This document shows positions 1 through 8,577 of a stretch of 64,000 bases of DNA, one piece after another. The position numbers and the translations under genes are program-made. The notes below the pieces were generated by a model, which saw only the letters and a program-made list of their open reading frames with translations, searched no databases and had not been told where the DNA came from. The DNA comes from Lachnoclostridium sp. An138. Its GTDB lineage: Bacteria; Bacillota; Clostridia; Lachnospirales; Lachnospiraceae. The stretch spans positions 1 through 64,000 of the forward strand of contig NZ_NFLF01000018.1 in the NCBI RefSeq assembly GCF_002160765.1, given 5' to 3'. Numbering within the stretch: position 1 is the first letter of the stretch; each line of letters opens with the position of its first letter.

Positions 1-50
1 CAAAAGTATTGTAAGCGTGGGTTGTTTCTTTAGAAGGAGGATTTTTAACG

Positions 51-1673
51 GTGAAACAACCTTACAATACTACGATTTACAACACGGCGCTTTATATGAG
101 ATTGAGCCGGGACGATGAACTGCAAGGAGAAAGCGGGAGTATTCAGACACAACGCATGATGCTCCGGCAATATGCCGCCGAGCATAGCCTGAATGTCATA
201 GATGAATATATCGACGATGGATGGTCTGGAACGAACTTTGACAGGCCGGATTTTCAGAGAATGATTGATGACATTGAGGACGGGAAAATCAACTGCGTTG
301 TTACGAAGGATTTATCCCGCTTAGGCAGAAACTACATTCTGACCGGCCAATACACGGAAATCTACTTTCCCAGCAAAGGAGTCCGCTATATCGCTGTCAA
401 TGACAATGTGGACACCATCAACGGAGAGAATGAGCTTGCCCCATTCCTCAACATTCTGAATGAAATGCACGCCCGCCAGACCAGCAAAAAGGTAAAAGCG
501 GCCATGCGGACACGGTTTGCAAATGGCGCACACTATGGAGCCTATGCCCCGCTGGGCTATGTCAAAGACCCGGATAAGAAAGGCCATCTTCTGATTGACC
601 CGGAAACAAGGTGGATTATCGAAAAGATTTTTGACCTTGCCGTTCATGGCCGGGGAGCCGCCAGCATTACACGGATTTTGGTCGAAGAAAAAGTGCCTAC
701 TCCCGGCTGGCTGAATTTCCAGAGATACGGCACTTTCGCAAATATCTATGCCGGAGCGCCGGAGGAAAAAGCCTATGCGTGGACGATAGCGCAGGTGAAA
801 AGTATTCTGAAAGAGGAAACCTATATCGGACACAGCGTCCACAATAAGCAGACCAACATTTCATTCAAAAACAAGAAGAAAGTACGCAAGCCAAAAGAGG
901 AATGGTATCGTGTGGAGAACACCCACGAAGCGATTATTTCCGAAGATGTGTTCCGTCAAGTACAGGAGCAGATTTGCAACAGGCGCAGACGGCAGAAGAA
1001 CGGCACAACACAGATATTTTCCGGGCTGGTAAAATGTGCGGACTGCGGCTGGTCGCTGGCCTATGGTGTGAACAGCCAGAACAAAAATCCCTATGCCCAC
1101 TACCATTGTAGCAAGTACGGGCAAGGATTGCACCAGTGTTCCATGCACTATATCCGCTATGATGTGCTTTACGCCTATGTCCTTTCCCGTCTGCAATACT
1201 GGTCTGTGCTGGCACAGCAGGATGGGGACAAACTTCTGAAACGGCTACTTAACGCCAGCGACAAGGAACGCAATACTGCAAGGAAGCGGCAGACAGCCGA
1301 ACTGAAAAAGGCGGAAAAGCGCAAAGCAGAAGTAGACACCCTGTTTGCAAAAATGTATGAGGACTGGTCTGCCGGACGCATTACAGAATACAATTTCAAT
1401 ATGCTGTCCGAAAAGTATCAGGGCGAACAGCGAGAATTGGACGCAAAAATTGAACGGCTTCACGAAGCGATGGAGGTCGCCGCCCAGACAGCGGTTGACG
1501 CTGAAAAGTGGATAGGTCTGATGAAACAGTATGTCAATCCCACAGAATTGACGGCTGAACTTCTGAATACGCTGATTGAAAAAATCCTTGTCCATGAAGC
1601 GGTCAAAAGTGAGGACGGAAGCCGGGAACAGGAAGTGGAAATCTTCTACCGCTTTATCGGCAAAATCGAATGA
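51..1673 (+). CDS. Large serine recombinase of an integrative element (DUF4368 type)
   Basis: A 540-residue site-specific recombinase that would catalyse excision and integration of the mobile element lying to the left. The N-terminal resolvase fold carries the nucleophile serine in YMRLSRDD (Ser19) and the conserved DLSRLGRN segment. A recombinase domain follows, then a zinc-ribbon-like CADC...CSKYG...CSMHY segment near residues 332-367, a lysine/glutamate-rich coiled coil (about 400-470), and a C-terminal domain of the kind found in Tn4451/TnpX-like and ICE recombinases. Translation starts at GTG 51 behind AGAAGGAGGA. It is the last gene before the element boundary, the usual place for such a gene. 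The rest of the element is outside the window. Family assignment is firm; the exact element type is inferred. Confidence 0.93.
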   Translation: MKQPYNTTIYNTALYMRLSRDDELQGESGSIQTQRMMLRQYAAEHSLNVIDEYIDDGWSGTNFDRPDFQRMIDDIEDGKINCVVTKDLSRLGRNYILTGQYTEIYFPSKGVRYIAVNDNVDTINGENELAPFLNILNEMHARQTSKKVKAAMRTRFANGAHYGAYAPLGYVKDPDKKGHLLIDPETRWIIEKIFDLAVHGRGAASITRILVEEKVPTPGWLNFQRYGTFANIYAGAPEEKAYAWTIAQVKSILKEETYIGHSVHNKQTNISFKNKKKVRKPKEEWYRVENTHEAIISEDVFRQVQEQICNRRRRQKNGTTQIFSGLVKCADCGWSLAYGVNSQNKNPYAHYHCSKYGQGLHQCSMHYIRYDVLYAYVLSRLQYWSVLAQQDGDKLLKRLLNASDKERNTARKRQTAELKKAEKRKAEVDTLFAKMYEDWSAGRITEYNFNMLSEKYQGEQRELDAKIERLHEAMEVAAQTAVDAEKWIGLMKQYVNPTELTAELLNTLIEKILVHEAVKSEDGSREQEVEIFYRFIGKIE

Positions 1674-1712
1674 CACATCTTGAGATACCCAACAATATCT
1701 TTAACTAAGGGA
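1674..1712. other. Right junction (att site) of the integrative element
   Basis: Just after the recombinase stop, sequence with no coding sense gives way at about 1709-1712 to the interior of an XRE regulator gene. From 1711 the codons read E-T-G-L-S-V-P-D-S-D, a stretch that in intact regulators follows Lys-Trp at the end of the HTH. Here the Trp codon is replaced by AGG. The break therefore sits at the GG/GA step, and a GA core dinucleotide is what TnpX-like recombinases use. The left junction is outside the window, so the exact crossover is inferred. Confidence 0.7.
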
Positions 1713-2118
1713 AACGGGATTGTCCGTCCCTGATTCGGATATGCTGATTTCCATCTCAGAAGCATTGGATACATCTGTAGGCGCTCTGCTGGGGGAAAAT
1801 ATGATGGAACCGGAAACGGATACCCTGAAAGCGATTTCTGAAAAACTGGAGGTTATAAACCTGCAGCTGGCGCAGAGAAAAAATGCGCGGCGAAGAGTGT
1901 TTCATGGTCTGCTTATTTTATTATGCGCGGTTATAGCAGTAATTTTTGCAGCCTTGGCAGCATTGAACAGTTCTTACCTGAGCTGGGATTACAGTGATCC
2001 CGAAATGGCTGTCGCCGGAACAATTCTTCATGGTTTGGAATGGCTGTTTGTCAGAATAGCGCCGATTATTTTTGCTGGGGCAGCTATTGGAATTTTCCTG
2101 ACCCGGAGAAAGGAGTAG
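1711..2118 (+). pseudogene. 3' fragment of an XRE-family regulator cut by the element
   Basis: The reading frame begins inside the family-typical text of SinR-like regulators (the ETGLSVPDSDML...LGE segment that follows the recognition helix) and lacks the helix-turn-helix itself. Behind it come a short helical linker and two hydrophobic segments (about residues 55-75 and 96-120 counted from 1711), so the intact protein was a membrane-anchored HTH regulator. A TTG at 1720 could start translation, but no ribosome site precedes it, and the DNA-binding part would be missing. The 5' half should lie at the left end of the element, outside the window. Confidence 0.8.
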
Positions 2119-2192
2119 GGCTGTACAACGCCTGAGAAAAAACAGAATAGACAGGGTGTTGGTTCATACCGATTTTTAGCCTCTGACATGCA

Positions 2193-2263
2193 GAAAAAAG
2201 ACAATCCCAAAGAATTCGAACTTTTTTAAGGACCTGAATTCTCCGGCGGACTGTCTTTTTCCT
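2193..2263. terminator. Terminator-like hairpin after the regulator remnant
   Basis: AAAAAAGACA (from 2194) pairs with TGTCTTTTT (2252-2260), with ATCC/GGAC extending the stem. The A- and T-rich edges make it usable on both strands. Confidence 0.55.
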
Positions 2264-2519
2264 TTGTATTTCATCTCTGATTTTCTGAATGAACAGATTA
2301 AATTCTTTCAAGCTCATACACGGTTCTCTTTTCTCGAGCTGTTCAAGAGAGAACAGACGGGGATTGCCAGCTATATATAACCTCAAAGTATTATATTTCT
2401 GTATTTTTTCGACAATTTAAGGAAATAGAATGATATATCCTGTTTAAATCCAACTTTTCGGTATATAATGAATCCTCAGATCAATCCATTTGCGGAATAG
2501 ACAAATAATAATGCTGTTT

Positions 2520-2553
2520 TTGTAAACATTTTCGAATTTTTATATTGTATAAT
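2520..2553 (+). promoter_or_regulatory. Probable sigma-A promoter for the XRE-like gene
   Basis: TTGTAA at 2520-2525 and TATTGT at 2543-2548 are 17 bases apart. A perfect TATAAT at 2548-2553 overlaps and may be the real -10 with a weak -35. Confidence 0.45.
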
Positions 2554-2617
2554 CAATACGCATTTTACTCTGTCGGATACAGAAATGAAAGAAGGGAACG
2601 GAGGACGAAAACAAAAG

Positions 2618-3781
2618 ATGAAAACAGCGGAATGGATCAGGACAGAACGGGAAAAGAGAGGAATGTCAAGAAAAGAGCTGGGGGATATCCTGGGCTGTAC
2701 AGCGGAAGCGGTGAGGTTATGGGAGTTTGGAAAAAGGAAACCAGGCAAAAAATATGTGTCTGCGCTGGCACGGATATTTTACTTGGGAAGGGAGGCGTCG
2801 GGAGAAACAGCACACAACAGCGGCAGTAAGAAATTATACGCAGCATGTGGAATGGAAGGGCTTCTGAAAAAGAGTCTTCAGCTGACAGTATGCCGGAAAA
2901 AGAGCCGGATATACCTGAGAAAAAATCTGAGTGCTCAGCTACGCTGCCCGGTTGAGATTTCCATTCATCCACGAAATGCCAGAGAGCTTTTGATTCGTGA
3001 AAAGAAAGATGGCGCGCCGAAAAAAGCTTATTATTCAGTGAAGCTGGTACGGGAGATTTCAGAGGCGCTGGAGACGGAAGGAAATATGAGATTTCTTTGT
3101 ATCTGGGATGAATGTGAAGGCGGTTGGCGGGCAGTGCTGCTGCCGGAAATGACGGTATCATATTTATGGAACAATATGAGAAGACAGGCAGATGAAACGT
3201 GGACGAAAGCTGCCCGGCATAAGGGTGCAGCGGAGGGCGCCGTATGGAAGGATACTGCATGGCTGGACACCATATGGACGGAACGGATTTTCTGGGCGTT
3301 ATGCTGGAAATACGGCAGACTTGTGGAGCATGAAGAAATCCGGATGATGTATCGGCTGGCACAGGAACTTGCCGTAAATGCAGACATATTTGAAGCAGAT
3401 GAAATCTGGTATTTGGTTTTAATGTATGCCTCTGCCCTGCTGGACGAAATTCAGAGGGTGCAGAGGCGCTGTATGAGGGCAGAAGCGTCTCTATCTTTTG
3501 ACCAGCCGCTGGGGAAAGAAGACGGATACAGTCTGCATGAAGCCTGGATGGGAGGGGAAATTCCTCATATGCAGATGGAAATTGATGAGTTTATCGGAAG
3601 GCTGACCGGGTTTGAGAAAAGAATTTTAAGTCTGCTGGCGGATGACAGAGATCCGGAGGATAACATAAATTTCGGCATCGGCTTGAAAGTGCTTGTGCGG
3701 GAAGGAGTACAGAGTCTTCGAAGAAAAGCGGAAGACTATTACGGAAAAGAGTATATTGGAAGCTTGCTGGCAGCAGGCTGA
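2618..3781 (+). CDS. XRE-like HTH protein with large unassigned C-terminal domain
   Basis: 387 residues. The first 60 or so form an XRE-type helix-turn-helix: an ERGMSRKELGDILG-like helix pair followed by EAVRLWEFGKRKPGKKYVSALARIF. The remaining 320 residues match no family I know; they are rich in Trp and charged residues with no membrane segment, so the protein is probably cytoplasmic. An upstream in-frame ATG at 2585 exists, but GGAGGA at 2600-2605 favours 2618. It is followed after 145 bp by a TIR-domain gene on the same strand, so the two may work together. HTH assignment is good; the role is unknown. Confidence 0.75.
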   Translation: MKTAEWIRTEREKRGMSRKELGDILGCTAEAVRLWEFGKRKPGKKYVSALARIFYLGREASGETAHNSGSKKLYAACGMEGLLKKSLQLTVCRKKSRIYLRKNLSAQLRCPVEISIHPRNARELLIREKKDGAPKKAYYSVKLVREISEALETEGNMRFLCIWDECEGGWRAVLLPEMTVSYLWNNMRRQADETWTKAARHKGAAEGAVWKDTAWLDTIWTERIFWALCWKYGRLVEHEEIRMMYRLAQELAVNADIFEADEIWYLVLMYASALLDEIQRVQRRCMRAEASLSFDQPLGKEDGYSLHEAWMGGEIPHMQMEIDEFIGRLTGFEKRILSLLADDRDPEDNINFGIGLKVLVREGVQSLRRKAEDYYGKEYIGSLLAAG

Positions 3782-3926
3782 CGCTGATGGAAATTGAAAA
3801 AACGCCCGGACAGAAAACTGCTGCGCGGAGGCAGAGCGCGGCAGCATAAACCAGGTTAGAAAATCCAAAAGATAAATCAAAAAACAAATATATGGAATAA
3901 ATCCAAAGGACTGTAAAGGAGAAAAA

Positions 3927-4745
3927 ATGAGATTAGATAAAGATTTTGTATGGGAAGGTGAATATGGAAGGAGAGAACATCTTGCTCCGGTATTCAGGGA
4001 GCTGCTGAAAATGCAGAAGGCGCATTCGCTGCAGATGCTGAGTCTGTTTGTCAATAATGTGCCGTACAATCTGGAGTTTTTTGTTGGGGCCAGTTACGAC
4101 AGGCCGGGAAAAGACGATATGGATGAGATGAAAAGACTGTTTGAGGATGCGGGCCTCCGTTACCGCCAGGATCTGACGCTTCAAAAGCTGTTTCAGAAAA
4201 TGGGGAGCAGAAGATTCGACAGTTATGCGATTTCGGAAGAAGCTGATGTGGACATAGTGATGAAAAATGCGTTTGTATTTGCCGAGATCAGTGATTTGGA
4301 GAAGAAAGGATATGGAATGAGTCCGTTTGGAAAGGAAAAGCAGGTTTTTATAAGCCACAGTTCCAAGGACAAGGAAGAGGTGGAAAAACTGATCCCGTAT
4401 CTGAATGGAGCCGGGCTGCCCGTTTGGTTTGATAAATACAGCATTCATGTGGGAGATTCCATCGTCGATAAGGTCCAGGAGGGGCTGGATGAAGCAGAGA
4501 GTGTTATATTCTGGATTACGGAGCATTTTCTGGATTCCAGCTGGTGCAGGTATGAGATGAGCGCGTTTATAAAAAAGCTCATAGAGGAAAATGCGCTTAT
4601 TATCAGTATCCTGGATAAGAACATAGGGATCAGGCAGCTGCCGCTGTTTTTACGGGATATTAAGGCCATCTATAACAACGGGCAGGGATATGAGAGCCTG
4701 TCAGGGGAAATCATTTCGGCTGTAAAAGAAAGAACCAATTTGTAA
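3927..4745 (+). CDS. TIR-domain protein with unassigned N-terminal domain
   Basis: 272 residues with no signal peptide or membrane helix. The C-terminal half (about 138-268) is a TIR domain: QVFISHSSKDKEEVEKL opens it, GLPVWFDKYSIHVGDS is the second strand and BB-loop region, and SSWCRYEM holds the conserved glutamate (Glu210) that is catalytic in NAD-cleaving TIR enzymes. The N-terminal 130 residues are a separate domain I do not recognise and may be the sensor. Start at 3927 is supported by AAAGGAG eight bases upstream. TIR proteins of this build occur in bacterial antiphage systems, where NAD depletion kills or arrests the infected cell. That role is inferred here; the domain itself is clear. 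Confidence 0.85.
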   Translation: MRLDKDFVWEGEYGRREHLAPVFRELLKMQKAHSLQMLSLFVNNVPYNLEFFVGASYDRPGKDDMDEMKRLFEDAGLRYRQDLTLQKLFQKMGSRRFDSYAISEEADVDIVMKNAFVFAEISDLEKKGYGMSPFGKEKQVFISHSSKDKEEVEKLIPYLNGAGLPVWFDKYSIHVGDSIVDKVQEGLDEAESVIFWITEHFLDSSWCRYEMSAFIKKLIEENALIISILDKNIGIRQLPLFLRDIKAIYNNGQGYESLSGEIISAVKERTNL

Positions 4746-4834
4746 AGAACCCCCTTCCCTTCTCCCCTCTCTCCCCCTTTCTCCAGAAATTGTTCGCTGT
4801 AAAAGGATCTGCGGAACGATCTGCAAAGGAACAG

Positions 4835-4862
4835 TTGACAGACCCTGTACTTTTCGTAGAAA
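4835..4862 (+). promoter_or_regulatory. Possible promoter for the EFR1/hydrolase pair
   Basis: TTGACA at 4835-4840 and TAGAAA at 4857-4862 are 16 bases apart, about 75 bases before the next start codon. The stretch between the TIR gene and this site includes a long pyrimidine run (4748-4785). Confidence 0.4.
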
Positions 4863-4938
4863 ATAGAAAAGGACGTAAAAAGTCCTGCCCCCGGAAAACG
4901 GACCGGGAAAATGAGAAAGATCAGAAGAGGAGAACGGC

Positions 4939-5802
4939 ATGATTTTATATTATTCAGGAACCGGAAACAGTGAATATGCGGCAAAGAGAATCGGCGGGGA
5001 AATCGGAGACGAGGTCCTGAACCTGTTTGAGAAGCTGCGTGATGGGGATGTTTCCGAAATGTATTCGGAAAAGCCATGGGTGATTGTGACGCCTGTCTAT
5101 GCCTGGAGAATTCCGCGCATCCTGGGAGAGTGGCTGAGAAAAACGAAACTCACCGGTAATCCTGCGGTTTATTTTGTGCTGACCTGCGGTGCGGGAATTG
5201 GAAATGCGGGGAAATATCTGAAGACATTGTGCGCAGAGATGGGAATGGAGTACAGGGGCTGCCTGGAAGTGGTGATGCCTGAGAATTACATTGCCCTGTT
5301 CAGTCCGCCTTCGGACGCGGAAGCGCGGAGGATCATCGAACAGGCGGAGCCTGCGCTTCAGCAGGCGGCGGAAGCGGTTGGAAGCGGAAAACCGTTTTTG
5401 GAAAAACCGGTTACGTTTACGGACAGGGTGCTGAGCGGCGCGGTGAATGCTCTGTTTTATCCCCTGTTTATTCACGCAAAAAAATTTTATGTGACAGACG
5501 CCTGCGTCTCCTGTGGAAAATGTGCGGAGGTCTGTCCGCTTCAGAATATCCGGATGGAGGGCGGGAAGCCTGTCTGGGGAGAAAACTGTACCCACTGCAT
5601 GGCGTGTATCTGCCGCTGCCCGAAAGCTGCCATCGAATACGGGAAACACAGCAGAGGCCTGCCCCGTTATACCTTCCCGGCAATGGCGGAAAATGCGGCG
5701 GATGGGGAAAAAGCCCAGAATCAGGGATTTCAAAGCCAGGGATTCGACCAGCAGGAACTTCAGAATCAGGAGAAAGGAAGTATCGAAGGAAATGAAGAAT
5801 GA
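4939..5802 (+). CDS. EFR1-type flavodoxin/ferredoxin fusion protein
   Basis: 287 residues. The N-terminus is a flavodoxin-like domain with the FMN phosphate loop YYSGTGNSEYAA. The C-terminal third has two 4Fe-4S motifs, CVSCGKCAEVCP and CTHCMACICRCP, as in bacterial ferredoxins. This is the EFR1 architecture common in Clostridia, expected to carry low-potential electrons in the cytoplasm; the partner enzyme is not known. The tail beyond residue 255 is Gln/Asn-rich and low in complexity. Start is behind AGAGGAGAACGGC. The stop overlaps the start of the next gene by 11 bases, so the two are probably translated together. Confidence 0.9.
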   Translation: MILYYSGTGNSEYAAKRIGGEIGDEVLNLFEKLRDGDVSEMYSEKPWVIVTPVYAWRIPRILGEWLRKTKLTGNPAVYFVLTCGAGIGNAGKYLKTLCAEMGMEYRGCLEVVMPENYIALFSPPSDAEARRIIEQAEPALQQAAEAVGSGKPFLEKPVTFTDRVLSGAVNALFYPLFIHAKKFYVTDACVSCGKCAEVCPLQNIRMEGGKPVWGENCTHCMACICRCPKAAIEYGKHSRGLPRYTFPAMAENAADGEKAQNQGFQSQGFDQQELQNQEKGSIEGNEE

Positions 5803-6397
5803 GAATCTGAAGGATAAAAATATAAAGAATGGGAAGCTGGCGGTAGTCTTTCCGGGGGTCGGCTACCATGCAGACAAACCGCTTTTATATTACAGCAGAA
5901 AGCTGGCTGCCCAGTATGGGTATGAGATCATCTGCGCGGATTACGGGATTCTTCCGTCCGGCATTAAGGGAGACGCAGGGAAGATGTACGCGGCATTTGA
6001 GCAGGCTCTTTCTCATGTGGAGGAACAGCTTGCCAGTGTAGATTTTGTGTCCTGCAGCAGAGTGCTGTTTCTGTCAAAGAGTATCGGCACGGCGGTGGCT
6101 GCTGCCTATGATGGGAAGCATAAGACCGGCGCCGGTCATGTCTACTATACGCCGGTGGAGGCGTCTTTCCAGGCGATTGGAACGGAGGGAATCGTTTTTC
6201 ACGGAACGGGAGACGACTGGGCTGACACCGGTGCGATTCGGGAGGCGTGCGAAAAAAGAAATCTGCCTCTGTTTCTGACGGAGGGAGCAAATCATTCGAT
6301 GGAAACAGGAGACGCGCTGAAGGATCTGGAAATTCTCCGAAAAATTATGGAAGAGACCGATCAATATATCAGAAAATTTTCGGAGGCAGCCCGTTAA
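5792..6397 (+). CDS. Small alpha/beta hydrolase-like protein
   Basis: 201 residues. VVFPGVGYHADKPLLYYSRKLA at the N-terminus and FLSKSIGTAVAAAY in the middle resemble an alpha/beta hydrolase: the second has Ser in a Lys-Ser-Ile-Gly elbow in place of Gly-x-Ser-x-Gly. Asp/His candidates lie in GTGDDWADT and GANHSMET. The fold is probable and the substrate unknown. ATG 5792 lies inside the last codons of the EFR1 gene, behind GAAGGA, which indicates translational coupling. Longer frames starting upstream would simply overlap the EFR1 gene. Confidence 0.75.
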   Translation: MKNENLKDKNIKNGKLAVVFPGVGYHADKPLLYYSRKLAAQYGYEIICADYGILPSGIKGDAGKMYAAFEQALSHVEEQLASVDFVSCSRVLFLSKSIGTAVAAAYDGKHKTGAGHVYYTPVEASFQAIGTEGIVFHGTGDDWADTGAIREACEKRNLPLFLTEGANHSMETGDALKDLEILRKIMEETDQYIRKFSEAAR

Positions 6398-6522
6398 AGG
6401 AACGAAGGCAGCCTGTTAAAAGAACAGAGACAGATACCAGCAGGAAAATTCCTGTTTGATAGCTGCGAATAAATGTTTGAATGAAATTTCTGCCTGGGCC
6501 TCATTCCTGGAACAGGCTGCCG

Positions 6523-7245
6523 TTATTTCCCTTCGTTTCCCTTTTGAGTTTCTTCTGCCATCCGGTAGCCGATTCCCACTTCCGTGAAAATATACTGCGG
6601 GTCCGCAGGATTTTTCTCCAGTTTCCGTCTGACATTTGCCATGTTTACGCGCAGAATCTGATTGTTGCGCTCGATATAGGGGCCCCAGATCTGTGTCAGA
6701 ATGCTGTCGTAGGTCAGTACACGTCCGGCGTTGCGCGCCAGAAGAGAGACAAGGCGGTATTCGATCTGAGTCAGGTGGATGCTTTCTCCGTTCAGAAACA
6801 CGAGGCGCTTGTCGAAATCTACAGTCAGCTCGCCGCATACATAGGGACGCTTGTAGAGTTCTGTGTCGGAATCCAGACGGTTGCTGTGCCGGAGTGCTGT
6901 CCGGATGCGCGCCAGAAGCTCGGCTGTGCCGAAGGGCTTGGTGATATAGTCGTCGGCTCCCGCGTCGAGCGCAAGAACTTTTTCATGCTCTTTGGTTCTG
7001 GCAGAAATGACAATGATGGGCAGGCTGGACCAGGAGCGCACTTCACGGATGATTTCCAGTCCGTCCGCATCAGGCAGTCCCAGATCCAGAAGCACCAGAT
7101 CGCAGCTTCCGCTGTTTACAATGGACAAGCCTTCCGCAGCTGTGGAGGCTGTTGCGATCTTGTAACCCTGGGTCCGCAGGGAAGTCTTAATAAAATTACA
7201 GATATTTTCTTCATCTTCAATAATCAGTACAGAAAGCTTGCTCAT
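6523..7245 (-). CDS. KdpE-like OmpR-family response regulator
   Basis: 240 residues. The receiver domain has the acidic pair Glu10/Asp11, phosphoacceptor Asp54 (LVLLDLGLPD) and Lys103 (YITKPF). The C-terminal winged helix includes GRVLTYDSILTQIWGP and RVNMANVRRKLEKNP, closest to KdpE. It is encoded just downstream of a KdpD-like kinase with a 91-bp gap and its own ribosome site (TAGGAGAA). No kdpFABC potassium-pump genes are in the window, so the target may be different or distant. It converges on the hydrolase gene; an 11-bp inverted repeat (6407-6417 and 6511-6521) lies between them. Confidence 0.9.
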   Translation of the reverse strand: MSKLSVLIIEDEENICNFIKTSLRTQGYKIATASTAAEGLSIVNSGSCDLVLLDLGLPDADGLEIIREVRSWSSLPIIVISARTKEHEKVLALDAGADDYITKPFGTAELLARIRTALRHSNRLDSDTELYKRPYVCGELTVDFDKRLVFLNGESIHLTQIEYRLVSLLARNAGRVLTYDSILTQIWGPYIERNNQILRVNMANVRRKLEKNPADPQYIFTEVGIGYRMAEETQKGNEGK

Positions 7246-7336
7246 AACTAAATTCTCCTAATTCTTGCCTGCGGGAAGGGCCGCACTTCGGGCGGCTGTT
7301 CTTGTCCCGTGGTATATTTGTATGATACAGCAGACG

Positions 7337-8395
7337 TTACATGGGCAGTGTAAAAGAAAATTTTGCGCCTTTTCCATGGTTCTCTGCAGTAATAGTGCCT
7401 TTATGGGCGGAAATGATGGTCTTACAGATAGAAAGGCCGATTCCCATACCTTTAAAAGCTTCGCTGCTGCCTTCTCTGCTGTAGGCGGCATCTCCGTCAA
7501 AGATAGAACTCAGCCGTTCCGGAGCGATTCCTTTCCCATAGTCAATCACATCAAACTGCATCATATTTCCGTTTGGCCAAACGTTCAGCTCAATGGGATC
7601 TGAGGAACCGGAGTGGCGGGCGGCATTTTCCAGAAGATTGATAATTACCTGCTCGATCAGAGTAGCGTCCATGGGAATCAGATAAAATTCATCTGGCACC
7701 CTTGCTTTAACAGATATGTCAGGAAGGCGCTGCTTCAGCCTCGTGACAGCTTCGGCCACTACTTCCTCCACAGGTTCTTCTGTCTTTACGACGCTGGCTG
7801 TATCTGCGTCGATACGGGTTACGGTAAGCAGGTTTTCCACCATGTTCAGAAGCCAGTGGGCGTCCTCGTGGATGCCGCTTACCAGAGCGTTTCTTTCCTT
7901 TTCGGACAGTTCCTCTCCGTTTTCCAGGTAAGTGGAGCTGGAACCGATGATTGCGGTCAGAGGCGTGCGCAGATCGTGGGAAATAGCACGCAGCAGGTTG
8001 GCTCTCATTTTTTCTTTGTCAGCTTCCAGCAGCAGGCGTTCCTGTTCCTGAATCTGCCTGGCCTGGCTCTTCAGGTGCGTGGTTGTGGTGCTGGTGATGA
8101 TAGACACGCTCAGAAAGCCGAGAAAGGTCAGGGGATATCCGGCCATGGTAAAATTCAGCTTGCCATAGGGATAGGTAAATACGGCGTTTACGATAAATAC
8201 GCTGATAACAGAAGCCAGGATTCCCGGCAGATAGCCGCTGCTGTATCGGGCAATCAGAGCTACAGCCAGGACATAAATCATGGATATATTATTTGCGCTG
8301 CCTGTAGCCAGATAAAAAAGATAGGCGATCAGGGTAGCCAGAAGCAGCGCCAGTATAGTGATCAGACAGTTTCGTTTCAGTTCTGTGTTCGTCAT
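7337..8395 (-). CDS. KdpD-like sensor histidine kinase lacking the N-terminal KdpD domains
   Basis: 352 residues. Four hydrophobic segments in residues 10-106 form a DUF4118-type membrane domain, then a short coiled coil, HisKA with phosphoacceptor His140 (AISHDLRTPLTAI), and an ATPase domain with N-box (LIEQVIINLLENAARHS) and G-boxes (DYGKGIAPE, GMGIGLSICK). Full-length KdpD is near 900 residues with cytosolic KdpD and USP domains in front; these are absent, as in many short clostridial versions. It is the partner of the regulator downstream. The signal is unknown. Confidence 0.9.
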   Translation of the reverse strand: MTNTELKRNCLITILALLLATLIAYLFYLATGSANNISMIYVLAVALIARYSSGYLPGILASVISVFIVNAVFTYPYGKLNFTMAGYPLTFLGFLSVSIITSTTTTHLKSQARQIQEQERLLLEADKEKMRANLLRAISHDLRTPLTAIIGSSSTYLENGEELSEKERNALVSGIHEDAHWLLNMVENLLTVTRIDADTASVVKTEEPVEEVVAEAVTRLKQRLPDISVKARVPDEFYLIPMDATLIEQVIINLLENAARHSGSSDPIELNVWPNGNMMQFDVIDYGKGIAPERLSSIFDGDAAYSREGSSEAFKGMGIGLSICKTIISAHKGTITAENHGKGAKFSFTLPM

Positions 8396-8501
8396 ACAGA
8401 TTCCTCGTTTTGCTGCAAACAGTTCTCTTGTTTTTGATACTGCCTATTATACAATACTTCCGCTGTGTTTTACAAGATTTCTGAGGATATCTGGAAGTTC
8501 A

Positions 8502-8560
8502 GAAAAAAGGAGCTGTGAACGCAGCTCCCTTTCTGTCCCTGTGCGCCTGGCGGCGCACAG
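8502..8560 (-). terminator. Terminator of the mutS2-regulator-kinase operon
   Basis: Reading the minus strand, a 9-bp GC stem (8539-8547 with 8552-8560) is followed by a second hairpin (GGAGCTG/CAGCTCC, 8509-8528) and six T residues (8502-8507). Confidence 0.8.
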
Positions 8561-8577
8561 TTTTTCTTCTCTTCATT

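Larger units (their letters stand above)
2119..2617. other. Intergenic region with terminator and promoter, no supported gene
   Basis: This AT-rich stretch holds a terminator-like hairpin after the regulator remnant (2193-2263) and a probable promoter for the next gene (2520-2553). A 100-codon minus-strand frame crosses it but runs through the terminator and into the regulator remnant, and I cannot support it as a gene. Confidence 0.6.

Noticed and set aside
2084-2386. Minus-strand frame of 100 codons with a basic protein sequence
   Set aside because: It overlaps the regulator remnant and its terminator, has no ribosome site and I recognise no family.
4748-4785. Long pyrimidine run after the TIR gene
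   Set aside because: No repeat or structure beyond base bias could be seen.
6523-8395. Calling the two-component pair a potassium-pump (kdp) system
   Set aside because: The kinase lacks the KdpD sensor domains and no kdpFABC genes are present.
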